A stretch of DNA of 17,631 nucleotides, from positions 1 through 17,631 of the forward strand of contig JAFTCZ010000001.1 of the NCBI GenBank assembly GCA_017454425.1, in the 5' to 3' direction. Source of the DNA: Clostridia bacterium (GTDB lineage Bacteria; Bacillota_A; Clostridia; Christensenellales; UBA1242). The notes beneath the pieces were generated by a model, which saw nothing but the letters and a program-made list of their open reading frames with translations, was not told where the DNA came from and ran no database searches. How positions within the stretch are numbered: position 1 is the first letter of the stretch; each line of letters begins with the position of its first letter. Shown one piece after another: positions 7,692-14,410 of this stretch. The position numbers were made by a program, and so were the translations under genes.

Positions 7692-7940
7692 TTATTTGCA
7701 TTTTTTTGCAAGTTGTTTTGTTTGACTGTTTTGCATTTCGTTTGTGTCTGATAAGTATTTTTCTGCAGCAACTAATATTTCTTTTGAATATGCAAATTCT
7801 TTCTCGGCACTTTCAAGTACCACAGGAGCAGTTTTTAGATATTCAAAATAATAACTTGAGGCATTTTGCATAAAATGTCTTACTGCCTTAAAACCTTCAA
7901 CAACTTCATCTATTGTATATTCTTTTTCTTTTTTTGCCAT
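7692..7940 (-). CDS. Small helical protein of unknown function (82 residues)
   Basis: I do not recognise this protein. It begins MAKKEKEYTIDEVVEGF and is predicted by eye to be mostly helical and charged, with Tyr/Glu/Lys-rich stretches and no membrane segment or signal peptide. One Cys sits next to the C-terminus (KKCK). The ATG at 7938-7940 is chosen because AGGAG lies seven bases upstream; the reading frame stays open to a TTG at 7977-7979, but that lies inside the promoter. The gene has its own near-perfect promoter and its own terminator, so it is a single-gene unit, next to spoIVA but not co-transcribed with it. Such strong, isolated expression signals support a real gene. Confidence 0.75.
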   Translation of the reverse strand: MAKKEKEYTIDEVVEGFKAVRHFMQNASSYYFEYLKTAPVVLESAEKEFAYSKEILVAAEKYLSDTNEMQNSQTKQLAKKCK

Positions 7941-7959
7941 TTGTTTTCTCCTTTTTTTT

Positions 7960-7988
7960 ATTATATAACACCCATTCAATTAAGTCAA
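7960..7988 (-). promoter_or_regulatory. Sigma-A promoter for the 82-residue gene
   Basis: On the minus strand -35 TTGACT (7983-7988) and consensus -10 TATAAT (7960-7965) with a 17-base spacer, about 20 bases before the start codon. Confidence 0.85.
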
Positions 7989-8016
7989 CTTTTACCAAAA
8001 AGTTTTTAGAAATAAT

Positions 8017-8046
8017 AAAAAACACATTGTTTTTGCAATGTGTTTT
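8017..8046 (-). terminator. Rho-independent terminator after the 127-residue membrane protein gene
   Basis: Minus-strand stem AAAACACATTG / CAATGTGTTTT with a six-base loop and T run, about ten bases after the TAA stop at 8057-8059. Confidence 0.88.
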
Positions 8047-8056
8047 TTTAATGATG

Positions 8057-8440
8057 TTAACCCACGAAAGTTGCAACAAATATTGCTAATAATACACAAA
8101 TAAAGCTTGGGTTGACAGCAAAGTTTTTGTTTTTAAGATAATCAAAAACATACATAACTACAGTTGCACATGCCAAAATGTACTTAAAGCAACGGCATAT
8201 GGTAATAAATGTAAATCCACAACCAACGACAAGAAAGAATTGTGTTAAAAATGCAACCACTATTGTTGCTATTGCGCAAACCACAACAAGTATGTTCAGT
8301 GGAACATTAACTTGAATTGCAGGTTTTTTTGCCTCGGTTTGTTTAACTTCGGCATTCTTTTCTTCTTGTTTTGCTTCCTCTTTTGGGGCAGCCTCTTTTG
8401 CGTCCATATCTATGACATCTTCTTGTTTGTCCTCTGCCAT
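8057..8440 (-). CDS. Small membrane protein with acidic N-terminal tail
   Basis: I do not recognise this 127-residue protein. Its first 40 residues are very polar and rich in Glu, Lys, Ala and Asp, without a signal peptide. Then follow about three hydrophobic segments (roughly 45-68, 72-99 and 109-126), so the C-terminus ends inside or just past a membrane helix. Two Cys lie close together (ICRC) in the second segment. The ATG at 8438-8440 has a strong AAGGAGG. The gene has its own promoter and terminator and can also receive read-through from the amidase-like gene, since no terminator separates the two. Function unknown; it might be a small accessory membrane protein. Confidence 0.72.
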   Translation of the reverse strand: MAEDKQEDVIDMDAKEAAPKEEAKQEEKNAEVKQTEAKKPAIQVNVPLNILVVVCAIATIVVAFLTQFFLVVGCGFTFITICRCFKYILACATVVMYVFDYLKNKNFAVNPSFICVLLAIFVATFVG

Positions 8441-8466
8441 AACATCCTCCTTAAATAGATTAATTA

Positions 8467-8495
8467 ATTATACCTTATTATACAAATTTTGGCAA
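8467..8495 (-). promoter_or_regulatory. Sigma-A promoter for the 127-residue membrane protein gene
   Basis: On the minus strand -35 TTGCCA (8490-8495) and consensus -10 TATAAT (8467-8472), 17 bases apart, about 27 bases before the start codon. Confidence 0.83.
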
Positions 8496-8511
8496 CATTT
8501 TTATTCCATTA

Positions 8512-9627
8512 TTAATGATTTTCTAAAATATTATTATCATTTGTTGTGGTTTGTGTTTGAGTGGTTGGCAGTTTGCGAGAACGCGATCTATCCATAAGAT
8601 AATTCCATGTGTTTTGGCCTACTATTCCATCAACAGTCAAACCATTTTCGCGTTGAAAATCTTTGACTGCATTTTCGGTGTTAGTGCCAAATATTCCATC
8701 AATATTGCCAACAGGATAAAGAAAACTGTACAGTTTTTGTTGCAGATACCTTACCTCTGCCCCATAGCTGCCTTTTTTAAGAACTCGGGCTGTTGGGTTT
8801 GTAAGATTAATTTTATTCCAAGTGTTTGGTCCTACTACTCCGTCATCTATTAGGCCATTTGCTAGCTGAAATGCTTTGACGGCATTTTGCGTGTTTGTGC
8901 CAAACACACCATCTACGCCACCAACATTGTACCCCTGAACTTGCAATACAAATTGCAAATATCTAACAAACCTTCCGCGACTGCCAAAACGCAAAGTGGG
9001 AAAATTCATGTCCTTAATCTCAACATAATTAACATTAAAAAATTTGCACACACCTTTGCAAGTAGCCCTGCCAACTGTGTTTATATGGTCGGGGTCTAAC
9101 ATAAGTTTTGCTTCGTTAAAGTTTGTCATAAAGCCAGCCTCGACAAGTGCTGCGACAGTACGCACATTTGTAAGCACACCTACATCAAGTGTTTTTACTC
9201 CTCGCCCATTAAGGCTTGTATCTGCCAAAACCTCGTCATAAACATCTTGTGCTAGTGTTTTGCTACGCTCGGCATAAGCATTAAAGGGTGAATAAAAAGT
9301 TTCTAGGCCGTTTGGCGCACTAAAGGCATTTGGGTCACCAAAAGCGTTGTACGCAAATGTAACCAAACAACTTGGGTTTGCCCTATTAACCGCTGCCACA
9401 CGCGAACTTACCGATATGTCCTGGCGATTGGGCTTGACATCAAAAATAAAAAACCCAATACGCAAACAATCTGCCAAAAAAGCATTTTTGCATGCATAAT
9501 TCCATTCGTTCTCATAAATTTGTCTGTTAATGTATGGCATATTGGGTGTACGCTTACCCGGAGTTGGCGGATTGATGCCATGTTCGTCATTTCCTGCTAT
9601 TAAATAATTTTCTGGACTGTTTGCCAT
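8512..9627 (-). CDS. N-acetylmuramoyl-L-alanine amidase-like protein with two peptidoglycan-binding domains
   Basis: The 371-residue protein has an Amidase_3-type domain (about 5-200) and two PG_binding_1 repeats (about 208-272 and 281-346, each with a GSxGxxVRYLQ start and a DGxFGTNTxNAVKxFQ core), then a Thr/Asn/Gln-rich tail. Amidase_3 enzymes cut the bond between N-acetylmuramic acid and the peptide stem using a zinc held by His, Glu and His. Here His16 (DEHGIN) and Glu39 fit the first two ligands, and the catalytic Glu163 (LVEAGFMTN) is present, but the SIHxNA-type motif reads TFAYNA, so the third ligand His is Ala92. Activity is therefore uncertain. There is no signal peptide, as in the Bacillus sporulation amidase CwlC, so a role in mother-cell lysis is possible. 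AAGGAGG precedes the ATG at 9625-9627. Confidence 0.86.
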   Translation of the reverse strand: MANSPENYLIAGNDEHGINPPTPGKRTPNMPYINRQIYENEWNYACKNAFLADCLRIGFFIFDVKPNRQDISVSSRVAAVNRANPSCLVTFAYNAFGDPNAFSAPNGLETFYSPFNAYAERSKTLAQDVYDEVLADTSLNGRGVKTLDVGVLTNVRTVAALVEAGFMTNFNEAKLMLDPDHINTVGRATCKGVCKFFNVNYVEIKDMNFPTLRFGSRGRFVRYLQFVLQVQGYNVGGVDGVFGTNTQNAVKAFQLANGLIDDGVVGPNTWNKINLTNPTARVLKKGSYGAEVRYLQQKLYSFLYPVGNIDGIFGTNTENAVKDFQRENGLTVDGIVGQNTWNYLMDRSRSRKLPTTQTQTTTNDNNILENH

Positions 9628-9694
9628 AAAATCCTCCTTTTGTTAGTAAAATTATTTATGACAAACAAGGGTGATTTTGTGCACAAAAACAAAA

Positions 9695-9712
9695 AATAGC
9701 CAAACGGCTATT
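9695..9712 (-). terminator. Rho-independent terminator overlapping the DUF1858 stop codon
   Basis: Minus-strand AATAGCC-GTTT-GGCTATT followed by a T run. The TAG stop at 9708-9710 lies within the left arm of the stem. Confidence 0.82.
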
Positions 9713-9953
9713 CTACAAAATCTTGTGGGTCAAGCACAACATCGGTTGGCATATTGTCAAGTTCTTTTAATACATCTTTGACATCAACGCCGTGCACTTC
9801 GCATGCCTCGGCTATTGTTTCCATTTGTGACACAAAACAGCCAACACAATGCATGCCAAAGCCCAAAAACACCGCCTCGGCATTTGGGTTTAGGGCAAGG
9901 GCCTGACCTATTGTCATATCTTGGTCATATTTTATTTTTTTTGATTTACTCAT
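9708..9953 (-). CDS. DUF1858 redox-disulfide protein (hybrid-cluster-protein-associated type)
   Basis: The 81-residue protein matches the DUF1858 / hybrid-cluster-associated redox-disulfide family: an opening MTIGQAL-like motif (residues 13-19), NPNAEAVFLGFGMHCVGC and a helix with IAEACEVHGVD. The conserved Cys36 and Cys39 form a CxxC (HCVGC) expected to make a redox-active disulfide or bind metal; a third Cys is at 51. It lacks a membrane segment. Family members occur alone or beside hybrid-cluster proteins, none of which is visible here. The start ATG shares its last base with the TAA stop of the SPFH gene, so translation is probably coupled. GGGAG lies inside the end of that gene. A terminator follows at once, so it is the last gene of the unit. 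Confidence 0.85.
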   Translation of the reverse strand: MSKSKKIKYDQDMTIGQALALNPNAEAVFLGFGMHCVGCFVSQMETIAEACEVHGVDVKDVLKELDNMPTDVVLDPQDFVE

Positions 9954-11020
9954 TAGTTGCTCCCATCTTGTTTGTTATTTAGTTTTATTTTTGTTGGTCC
10001 GTCTTCCATAATGTCAACACGGCTTGTGTCAGTGCCAAGTGTTTTGTTTATTTCGTCTTGCACTTGTTGAATGTTTTCATATTTTTTGCGAACTTTTACT
10101 TTTTGTTTTACTTCGCGCTCGTATCCTTCATCTTCTTCTTCAAAAAACGGCTGATTATCTGCATTTTGTGCTACTTGATTTGAATTAAAAATTGGTTTGT
10201 CTTGTTGTTTATTAATTGGCTGATTAAGATTTAATGTGCCATCACCCAAAACGGCGTTTGTGTCTATTGTTGTGCTAAAACTAAATGGCATTTGCTCGCT
10301 TTCTTTTGAAATTTGCTCGTTAACCTTTCCAAAAAACTTGACATTTTGCGTATCAACATTATCAATAATTAGGCCATAATGATTAAAGTTTTCGTTTAAT
10401 TTATTTAGCAAAAATTGATTGATGGTTTGCTTGTCTGCAAATTGGCGTGGGTTGTAAAAATCGCTAAAAAGAATGCTGTCATACATTTCTTCATTAATAA
10501 ATCTGCTTAAAACCCTTTCGCCTTGACCACTAAATAGGTGCCCATGCTCGAGAAGCATAAGTGATAAAAACTTGGCTACATCTACAACATGAAAACTAAG
10601 TATGCCATTAATACCAACCTTGTATTTACCGTACAACTTACTTTTTACGGGAACACGGCCTGTGTGCCAAGGAAAATCTAACACCTGCCCCAAATTGACA
10701 TAATAAAGGTCACACTTAAATTTTTGTGGCAATTCAACAGTCACTGACGAGCCTTGTTTTTTAAGTTTGCCTTTGTGCAAATTTAGCACTTGAGTAGTAT
10801 TGGGCAGATTGATAAGGCTTAATTGATGTGCACCAGCAGGCAAAACATCACGAGTTTTGCCTTTTACAACAATTGCAGCAGCCCAACCATCATTTACAAC
10901 AATGTTGTGCCCAATATTTACTGTATAATAGGTATTTGACACAGGGTGTATTACCGCGTTGCTAAATTTATCGGGCAAAGACACTGTGTCATCTCTTTTG
11001 AAAAAATCAATTATTCCCAT
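9953..11020 (-). CDS. SPFH/Band-7 domain protein (virion-core-protein-like family)
   Basis: The 355-residue protein resembles the bacterial SPFH/Band-7 family annotated as virion core protein-like (COG4260), which has a short N-terminal stretch MGIIDFFKRDD and then a beta-rich domain: VVNDGWAAAIVVKGKTRDVLPAGAHQL (42-67) is the usual motif giving a ligand-facing strand followed by LPxGxH. A second half with helices (about 145-240) completes the SPFH domain. The tail from about 245 is low-complexity (Asn, Gln, Asp, Lys), ending NKQDGSN. There is no transmembrane helix; SPFH proteins often attach to membranes and form large rings. The ATG at 11018-11020 follows a G-rich site and a sigma-A promoter. 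It forms a two-gene unit with the DUF1858 protein. The family is solid; its function is not known. Confidence 0.82.
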   Translation of the reverse strand: MGIIDFFKRDDTVSLPDKFSNAVIHPVSNTYYTVNIGHNIVVNDGWAAAIVVKGKTRDVLPAGAHQLSLINLPNTTQVLNLHKGKLKKQGSSVTVELPQKFKCDLYYVNLGQVLDFPWHTGRVPVKSKLYGKYKVGINGILSFHVVDVAKFLSLMLLEHGHLFSGQGERVLSRFINEEMYDSILFSDFYNPRQFADKQTINQFLLNKLNENFNHYGLIIDNVDTQNVKFFGKVNEQISKESEQMPFSFSTTIDTNAVLGDGTLNLNQPINKQQDKPIFNSNQVAQNADNQPFFEEEDEGYEREVKQKVKVRKKYENIQQVQDEINKTLGTDTSRVDIMEDGPTKIKLNNKQDGSN

Positions 11021-11038
11021 ACCCTACTTCCCCTTTTT

Positions 11039-11105
11039 GACATAAATTTTATCACAAATTTCCAAAACAAACAACAATACGACATAAATATTAAGTCACA
11101 AATTT
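11039..11105. repeat. Imperfect direct repeat in the divergent intergenic region
   Basis: Two copies of a roughly 23-25 base sequence, GACATAAATTTTATCACAAATTT-like (11039-11061) and GACATAAATATTAAGTCACAAATTT-like (11081-11105), start 42 bases apart. They share both ends and differ in the middle. The first covers the -10 box of the SPFH promoter; the second lies toward the plus-strand gene. Confidence 0.55.
11046..11074 (-). promoter_or_regulatory. Sigma-A promoter of the SPFH/DUF1858 unit
   Basis: On the minus strand -35 TTGTTT (11069-11074) and -10 TAAAAT (11046-11051) with a 17-base spacer and a TGA just before the -10 (extended -10). It lies in the 137-base region between this unit and the divergent plus-strand gene. 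Confidence 0.72.
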
Positions 11106-11157
11106 AATTTTTTGTGCGTATACAAAATAAATTATTGTAAAAAACACGGAGGTTTGT

Positions 11158-11847
11158 ATGCAATTATCAAATATTATTGGACTGCCCGTATATAGTATTT
11201 ATGAATGTGAATATGTTGGGTATGTCTTAAAAGGTATTTTTAATCATTCGTTAAGTAAAATTAATAATCTTGTAGTCGAAGATGACGAAAACGAAATTGA
11301 TTATACTATTAATATACGCAATATATACAAAATTAATAATGACTGTATATTAATTCGCAATAAAACAAAATTAAATGTTAGTTCCACCCAAGACAACAGC
11401 ATAATAAACAATACAATATTAACTCTTGAAGGCCAAAAAGATGTCGTAAAAGATGTTTTGCTTGATGATAATTTTTGTGTTCTTTCAATACAAGGTAAAA
11501 AACTCTCTTTTAATCACACTGATATTTTGTGCAAACAAAATGATATAATTATGCTAAAATCTAACAATCAAAATATAAAACGGAAAAACTTTAGGCCAAG
11601 GCTTAAGCATATCCCAAATGTTAAAGAACAGACCACACAACCAGTATCAATTTTGGATAACATCGCTCACCCAACCCCAATAAAAGCAAATAATGTTGTA
11701 AACATAATAGGAAAACATTTAAGTGATAATCTTTATTCTAGACAAAATGAAATTTTGGCAGTTAAAAACTCGGTCATAACACAAAGTACTATTAATATTG
11801 CAAGACAGTTTAATGTGTTTAATCAGTTGATTGCCCTTGCAAAATAA
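11158..11847 (+). CDS. PRC-barrel-like protein with two barrel repeats
   Basis: This 229-residue protein is the only gene on the plus strand. Its start, MQLSNIIGLPVYSIYECEYVGYVLKGIFN, and the following beta-rich pattern resemble a PRC-barrel domain (about 1-74). A second, shorter barrel-like stretch follows (about 80-136). PRC barrels occur in RNA-processing and other small beta-barrel proteins. A linker rich in Lys, Asn and Arg leads to a C-terminal segment (about 178-229) with IIGKHLSDNLYSRQNEILAV and then VITQSTINIARQF, like a motif I recall at the end of clostridial PRC-barrel proteins (LxGKxxxxDxY... VIT... A). ATG follows CGGAGG at five bases. It converges with the coiled-coil protein gene on a shared terminator. 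Function unknown; the PRC-barrel call is moderate. Confidence 0.72.
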   Translation: MQLSNIIGLPVYSIYECEYVGYVLKGIFNHSLSKINNLVVEDDENEIDYTINIRNIYKINNDCILIRNKTKLNVSSTQDNSIINNTILTLEGQKDVVKDVLLDDNFCVLSIQGKKLSFNHTDILCKQNDIIMLKSNNQNIKRKNFRPRLKHIPNVKEQTTQPVSILDNIAHPTPIKANNVVNIIGKHLSDNLYSRQNEILAVKNSVITQSTINIARQFNVFNQLIALAK

Positions 11848-11874
11848 AAAAAGACTTGAATTTCAAGTCTTTTT
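11848..11874. terminator. Bidirectional terminator between convergent genes
   Basis: A near-perfect inverted repeat AAAAAGACTTGAA-T-TTCAAGTCTTTTT with A runs before and T runs after on both strands. It serves the plus-strand gene (stop at 11845-11847) and the minus-strand gene (stop at 11879-11881). Confidence 0.9.
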
Positions 11875-11878
11875 TGTA

Positions 11879-14362
11879 TTATTTTTTGACATTTGCAATA
11901 TCTTTTAAGATGTCTGCAATGCGTTTATTAATTTTTGCAATTTCCTCATCACTTGCACCTCTTGCTTTTGCGTTCTTGACCTCAAGTTTAAGGTTGTCAA
12001 TCTCGCGAGTAAGTGCAACTATATCTTTTTTGTTAGATTTTTTTGCAGTTTCTTTCTTTGCTGCGGGTTTTTTCACTGGAGCCGCTTTTTTCTTTGGCTC
12101 GGCCTTTGGCGCTTCTTTTTTAGCTGCTGGTTTTTGTGCGGCCTTTGTTGGCGTAGCGCTTGCTTTTTTGGCTGGCGCTTTTGCTTTTGGTTGTGGCTTT
12201 GCCTTTGTTGTTGTTTTTTCTTTTACCGCAGGTTTTTGTGCTGCTTGCTTTGGTGCTTTTTCGGTAGTTTTTGCAGTTTTTGTTGATGCTGCCTTTGACT
12301 TGGTTGCCTTTTTGGCTGGTTTTTTGGCAGCTTTTGGCTTTTCGTTATCCATTGAGTTGAGTGTTTGGTCTATTTGATTGCGCAACTCTTCTCTTTGTTG
12401 GTTAAGTTTTTGGTTTTCTTCTGCAATTTGTTTTTGCAAATCTAACAAATCATTTGTTGTGATTGGGTCACTGCCCTTTGTTTGTTCTTGCGAATCATCA
12501 AACAGTGGTTTGTACTCATCATAATCTTGCGTAACTGTGTCGTTATTATCATATGATGTGATGTCGTCATTATCGGTTGAATACTCTGGCTTGAGGTTGC
12601 CAAATTCGTCATAATATTGAGAATAATCAATCAAGTTGCCATTTTCATCATAGAATACGGCGTTGCCGTTGTCATCATTGTTTTCTTCGTTTTGAGAATA
12701 ATCTATTGCATTGCCTTGGTCGTCATAATATTGACTATAATCGCTTGTGCTATCCCCTTCAGCAACACCTGTTGTTGTGCTCATAAGGTTTTGTTGGTCT
12801 TGTGCATCTTGTGTGGTTGCATAAGATACTTCACCATTTTGCTCGATCGAATATTCGCTGTCATCATTCGTTGACTTTTTGCGTTTGTCGCCTTTTTCTT
12901 GTCTGCCACCAGATTTTGATAACTCCATCTTTAGGCTTTCAATTTCGATGTCTTTTGTTTTGATTGCAGTATCACGAACATCTAACTCTTTGTCAAACTC
13001 TAACAACTTGTTCTTAAGTCTGTCAATTTGAAGTTGATATTTGTGAATATCCTCGGCACAAGAGTTAACAACTTTTTGATAAATCTCGTCATACAAACGA
13101 CCAGCAAAGTTGTTGTATTCGGCCTTAAGTGCTGACTCGACATCATGTTTGCCTTCGTCAATCTTTTCTTTGCGTTTTTGAATTTCAACATTAAGTGCAT
13201 CTTGTGCGGTCTTTTCTTTCTCAAGACGGGTTGCAAGGTCTTTTTCAAGAGTTGTCTTTTTGTCACGCTCTTGTCTAATTTGACCCATAGTAAAGTTAAT
13301 TTCAACCTTGTTGGTTTTCTCGGCCAATTCTTTGTCAAGACGCTCGAGGTTTTCGTTAATGGCTTGCAATCTCTTGTTGGCCTCACGCTCGATGTCTTCC
13401 ATGTTTTTGGTTGTGGTGTCTTTTTGTTTTTCAAGACGGTTAATTTCGGTTTGAATATCAATCTTTTCAAGCAAGAAGTTTTCAGATTCGGAAACAGCAC
13501 GCTCGATAAGTTGTTGACCGTTTACGCCAAGCTCATCAAAGTCATATGGGCTGTGCTCGACCTCGGCGCGTCTTGCACGCTCGAGCAACCTTTGCTCTTC
13601 GAGTGCCTTCTTCTCGAGATATTCACGAAGTACCGGGATACCAGCATCAATCTCTTTGCGAGTAAACAACAATTCATAATCAACATAATCTGGCAATGTG
13701 CTGCTTGCTTTGTCAATATTGCGGGCAAAGTTTGTAAATACATCATAAAAGTCGGTGTTAAGATATTTGTACCTAAGTTGCAAGACCATTATGTACAAAA
13801 ATCCCGCAGCCAAAACTACGCTTGGGGTGATTACACAATTTGCAAACACTGCAATTAAAGAACTTGTTGATGTAGCCGGATTAACAACTGCAACCATAAG
13901 TGAAAACATCAAACCAAGTGATGCAAGAATGATAGATATGTATTTCATTTGATTGCGCATTTGCAAAAATGCACTGTTGCCCAAAGGACGCTTAACGCAG
14001 TATTCGAGATTGAGATATCTACTTGGGCTGCCGTCACGCTCAAGCATAAACAACTGCCATCTATCACGAACACGACGAGGCAACTTTTTCATCAAATTGT
14101 TAAAAGCTACTATATTGTTGTCATTAACTGTTGGGTGCTTTGAAAGATAATTGTTAATCTTTCGAATAACACGCATGCAGCGTTCTTCGTAAGACCACAA
14201 CAAACCAATGGCACTTACAACAATTGTAAACAACATAATACCTGCAAACACATAAAGCAAAATGCTATAATCAATGCTAGCAACTAATGAACTAAAAAAA
14301 TCTAGCAAAGAATTTGCACTGCTTGCTTCACTTTCTGCAAGTGTTGAAGTCAAAAAAAACAT
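11879..14362 (-). CDS. Large membrane-anchored coiled-coil protein with Lys/Ala/Pro-rich tail
   Basis: I do not recognise this 827-residue protein. It has a helix near the N-terminus (about 32-57), a conserved-looking basic loop with LPRRVRDRWQLFMLERDGSPSRYL-like sequence (about 94-117), two closely spaced helices (about 140-161 and 166-195), then a long coiled coil (about 245-480). A low-complexity Asp/Tyr/Asn/Gly part (about 540-600) carries short YDxxGNxxDYSQ repeats. Another coiled coil (about 632-668) precedes a very basic Lys/Ala/Pro/Thr region (about 674-778), like histone H1 tails, and a final coiled coil (779-826). The order of one, then two membrane helices is reminiscent of MotA/TolQ/ExbB topology, but I see no family signature. 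ATG follows AGGAGAG and a consensus promoter. It may be a structural scaffold. Confidence 0.85.
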   Translation of the reverse strand: MFFLTSTLAESEASSANSLLDFFSSLVASIDYSILLYVFAGIMLFTIVVSAIGLLWSYEERCMRVIRKINNYLSKHPTVNDNNIVAFNNLMKKLPRRVRDRWQLFMLERDGSPSRYLNLEYCVKRPLGNSAFLQMRNQMKYISIILASLGLMFSLMVAVVNPATSTSSLIAVFANCVITPSVVLAAGFLYIMVLQLRYKYLNTDFYDVFTNFARNIDKASSTLPDYVDYELLFTRKEIDAGIPVLREYLEKKALEEQRLLERARRAEVEHSPYDFDELGVNGQQLIERAVSESENFLLEKIDIQTEINRLEKQKDTTTKNMEDIEREANKRLQAINENLERLDKELAEKTNKVEINFTMGQIRQERDKKTTLEKDLATRLEKEKTAQDALNVEIQKRKEKIDEGKHDVESALKAEYNNFAGRLYDEIYQKVVNSCAEDIHKYQLQIDRLKNKLLEFDKELDVRDTAIKTKDIEIESLKMELSKSGGRQEKGDKRKKSTNDDSEYSIEQNGEVSYATTQDAQDQQNLMSTTTGVAEGDSTSDYSQYYDDQGNAIDYSQNEENNDDNGNAVFYDENGNLIDYSQYYDEFGNLKPEYSTDNDDITSYDNNDTVTQDYDEYKPLFDDSQEQTKGSDPITTNDLLDLQKQIAEENQKLNQQREELRNQIDQTLNSMDNEKPKAAKKPAKKATKSKAASTKTAKTTEKAPKQAAQKPAVKEKTTTKAKPQPKAKAPAKKASATPTKAAQKPAAKKEAPKAEPKKKAAPVKKPAAKKETAKKSNKKDIVALTREIDNLKLEVKNAKARGASDEEIAKINKRIADILKDIANVKK
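12029..12343 (-). other. Region coding a Lys/Ala/Pro-rich histone-like tail
   Basis: Residues 674-778 of the coiled-coil protein are dominated by Lys, Ala, Pro and Thr, with many KPAAKK, KAPAKK and KKAAPV units. This is typical of disordered polycation tails that can bind nucleic acid or acidic surfaces. Confidence 0.8.
12578..12742 (-). repeat. Short coding repeats YDxxGNxxDYSQ
   Basis: Residues about 541-595 of the coiled-coil protein contain three versions of a 12-residue unit: YDDQGNAIDYSQ, YDENGNLIDYSQ and a decayed YDEFGNLKPEYS. Confidence 0.7.
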
Positions 14363-14410
14363 ATCTTACTCTCCTATTTTTACAACATTCTTGTCTATTT
14401 TTGTACTTTA

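Noticed and set aside
7941..7979. Upstream TTG start for the 82-residue protein
   Set aside because: It overlaps the promoter and lacks a ribosome binding site; ATG at 7938-7940 has AGGAG.
11856..12377. Long plus-strand open frame, Ala/Phe-rich
   Set aside because: It is the antisense of the Lys/Ala/Pro-rich coding tail, an effect of base composition, with no ribosome binding site.
13145..13858. Plus-strand open frame of 237 codons
   Set aside because: It is antisense to the coiled-coil region of the 11879-14362 gene and has no start signals.
11879..14362. Zorya-type ZorA (MotA-like with coiled coil)
   Set aside because: Helix order is reminiscent, but no MotA/ExbB signature and no ZorB, ZorC or ZorD neighbour is visible.
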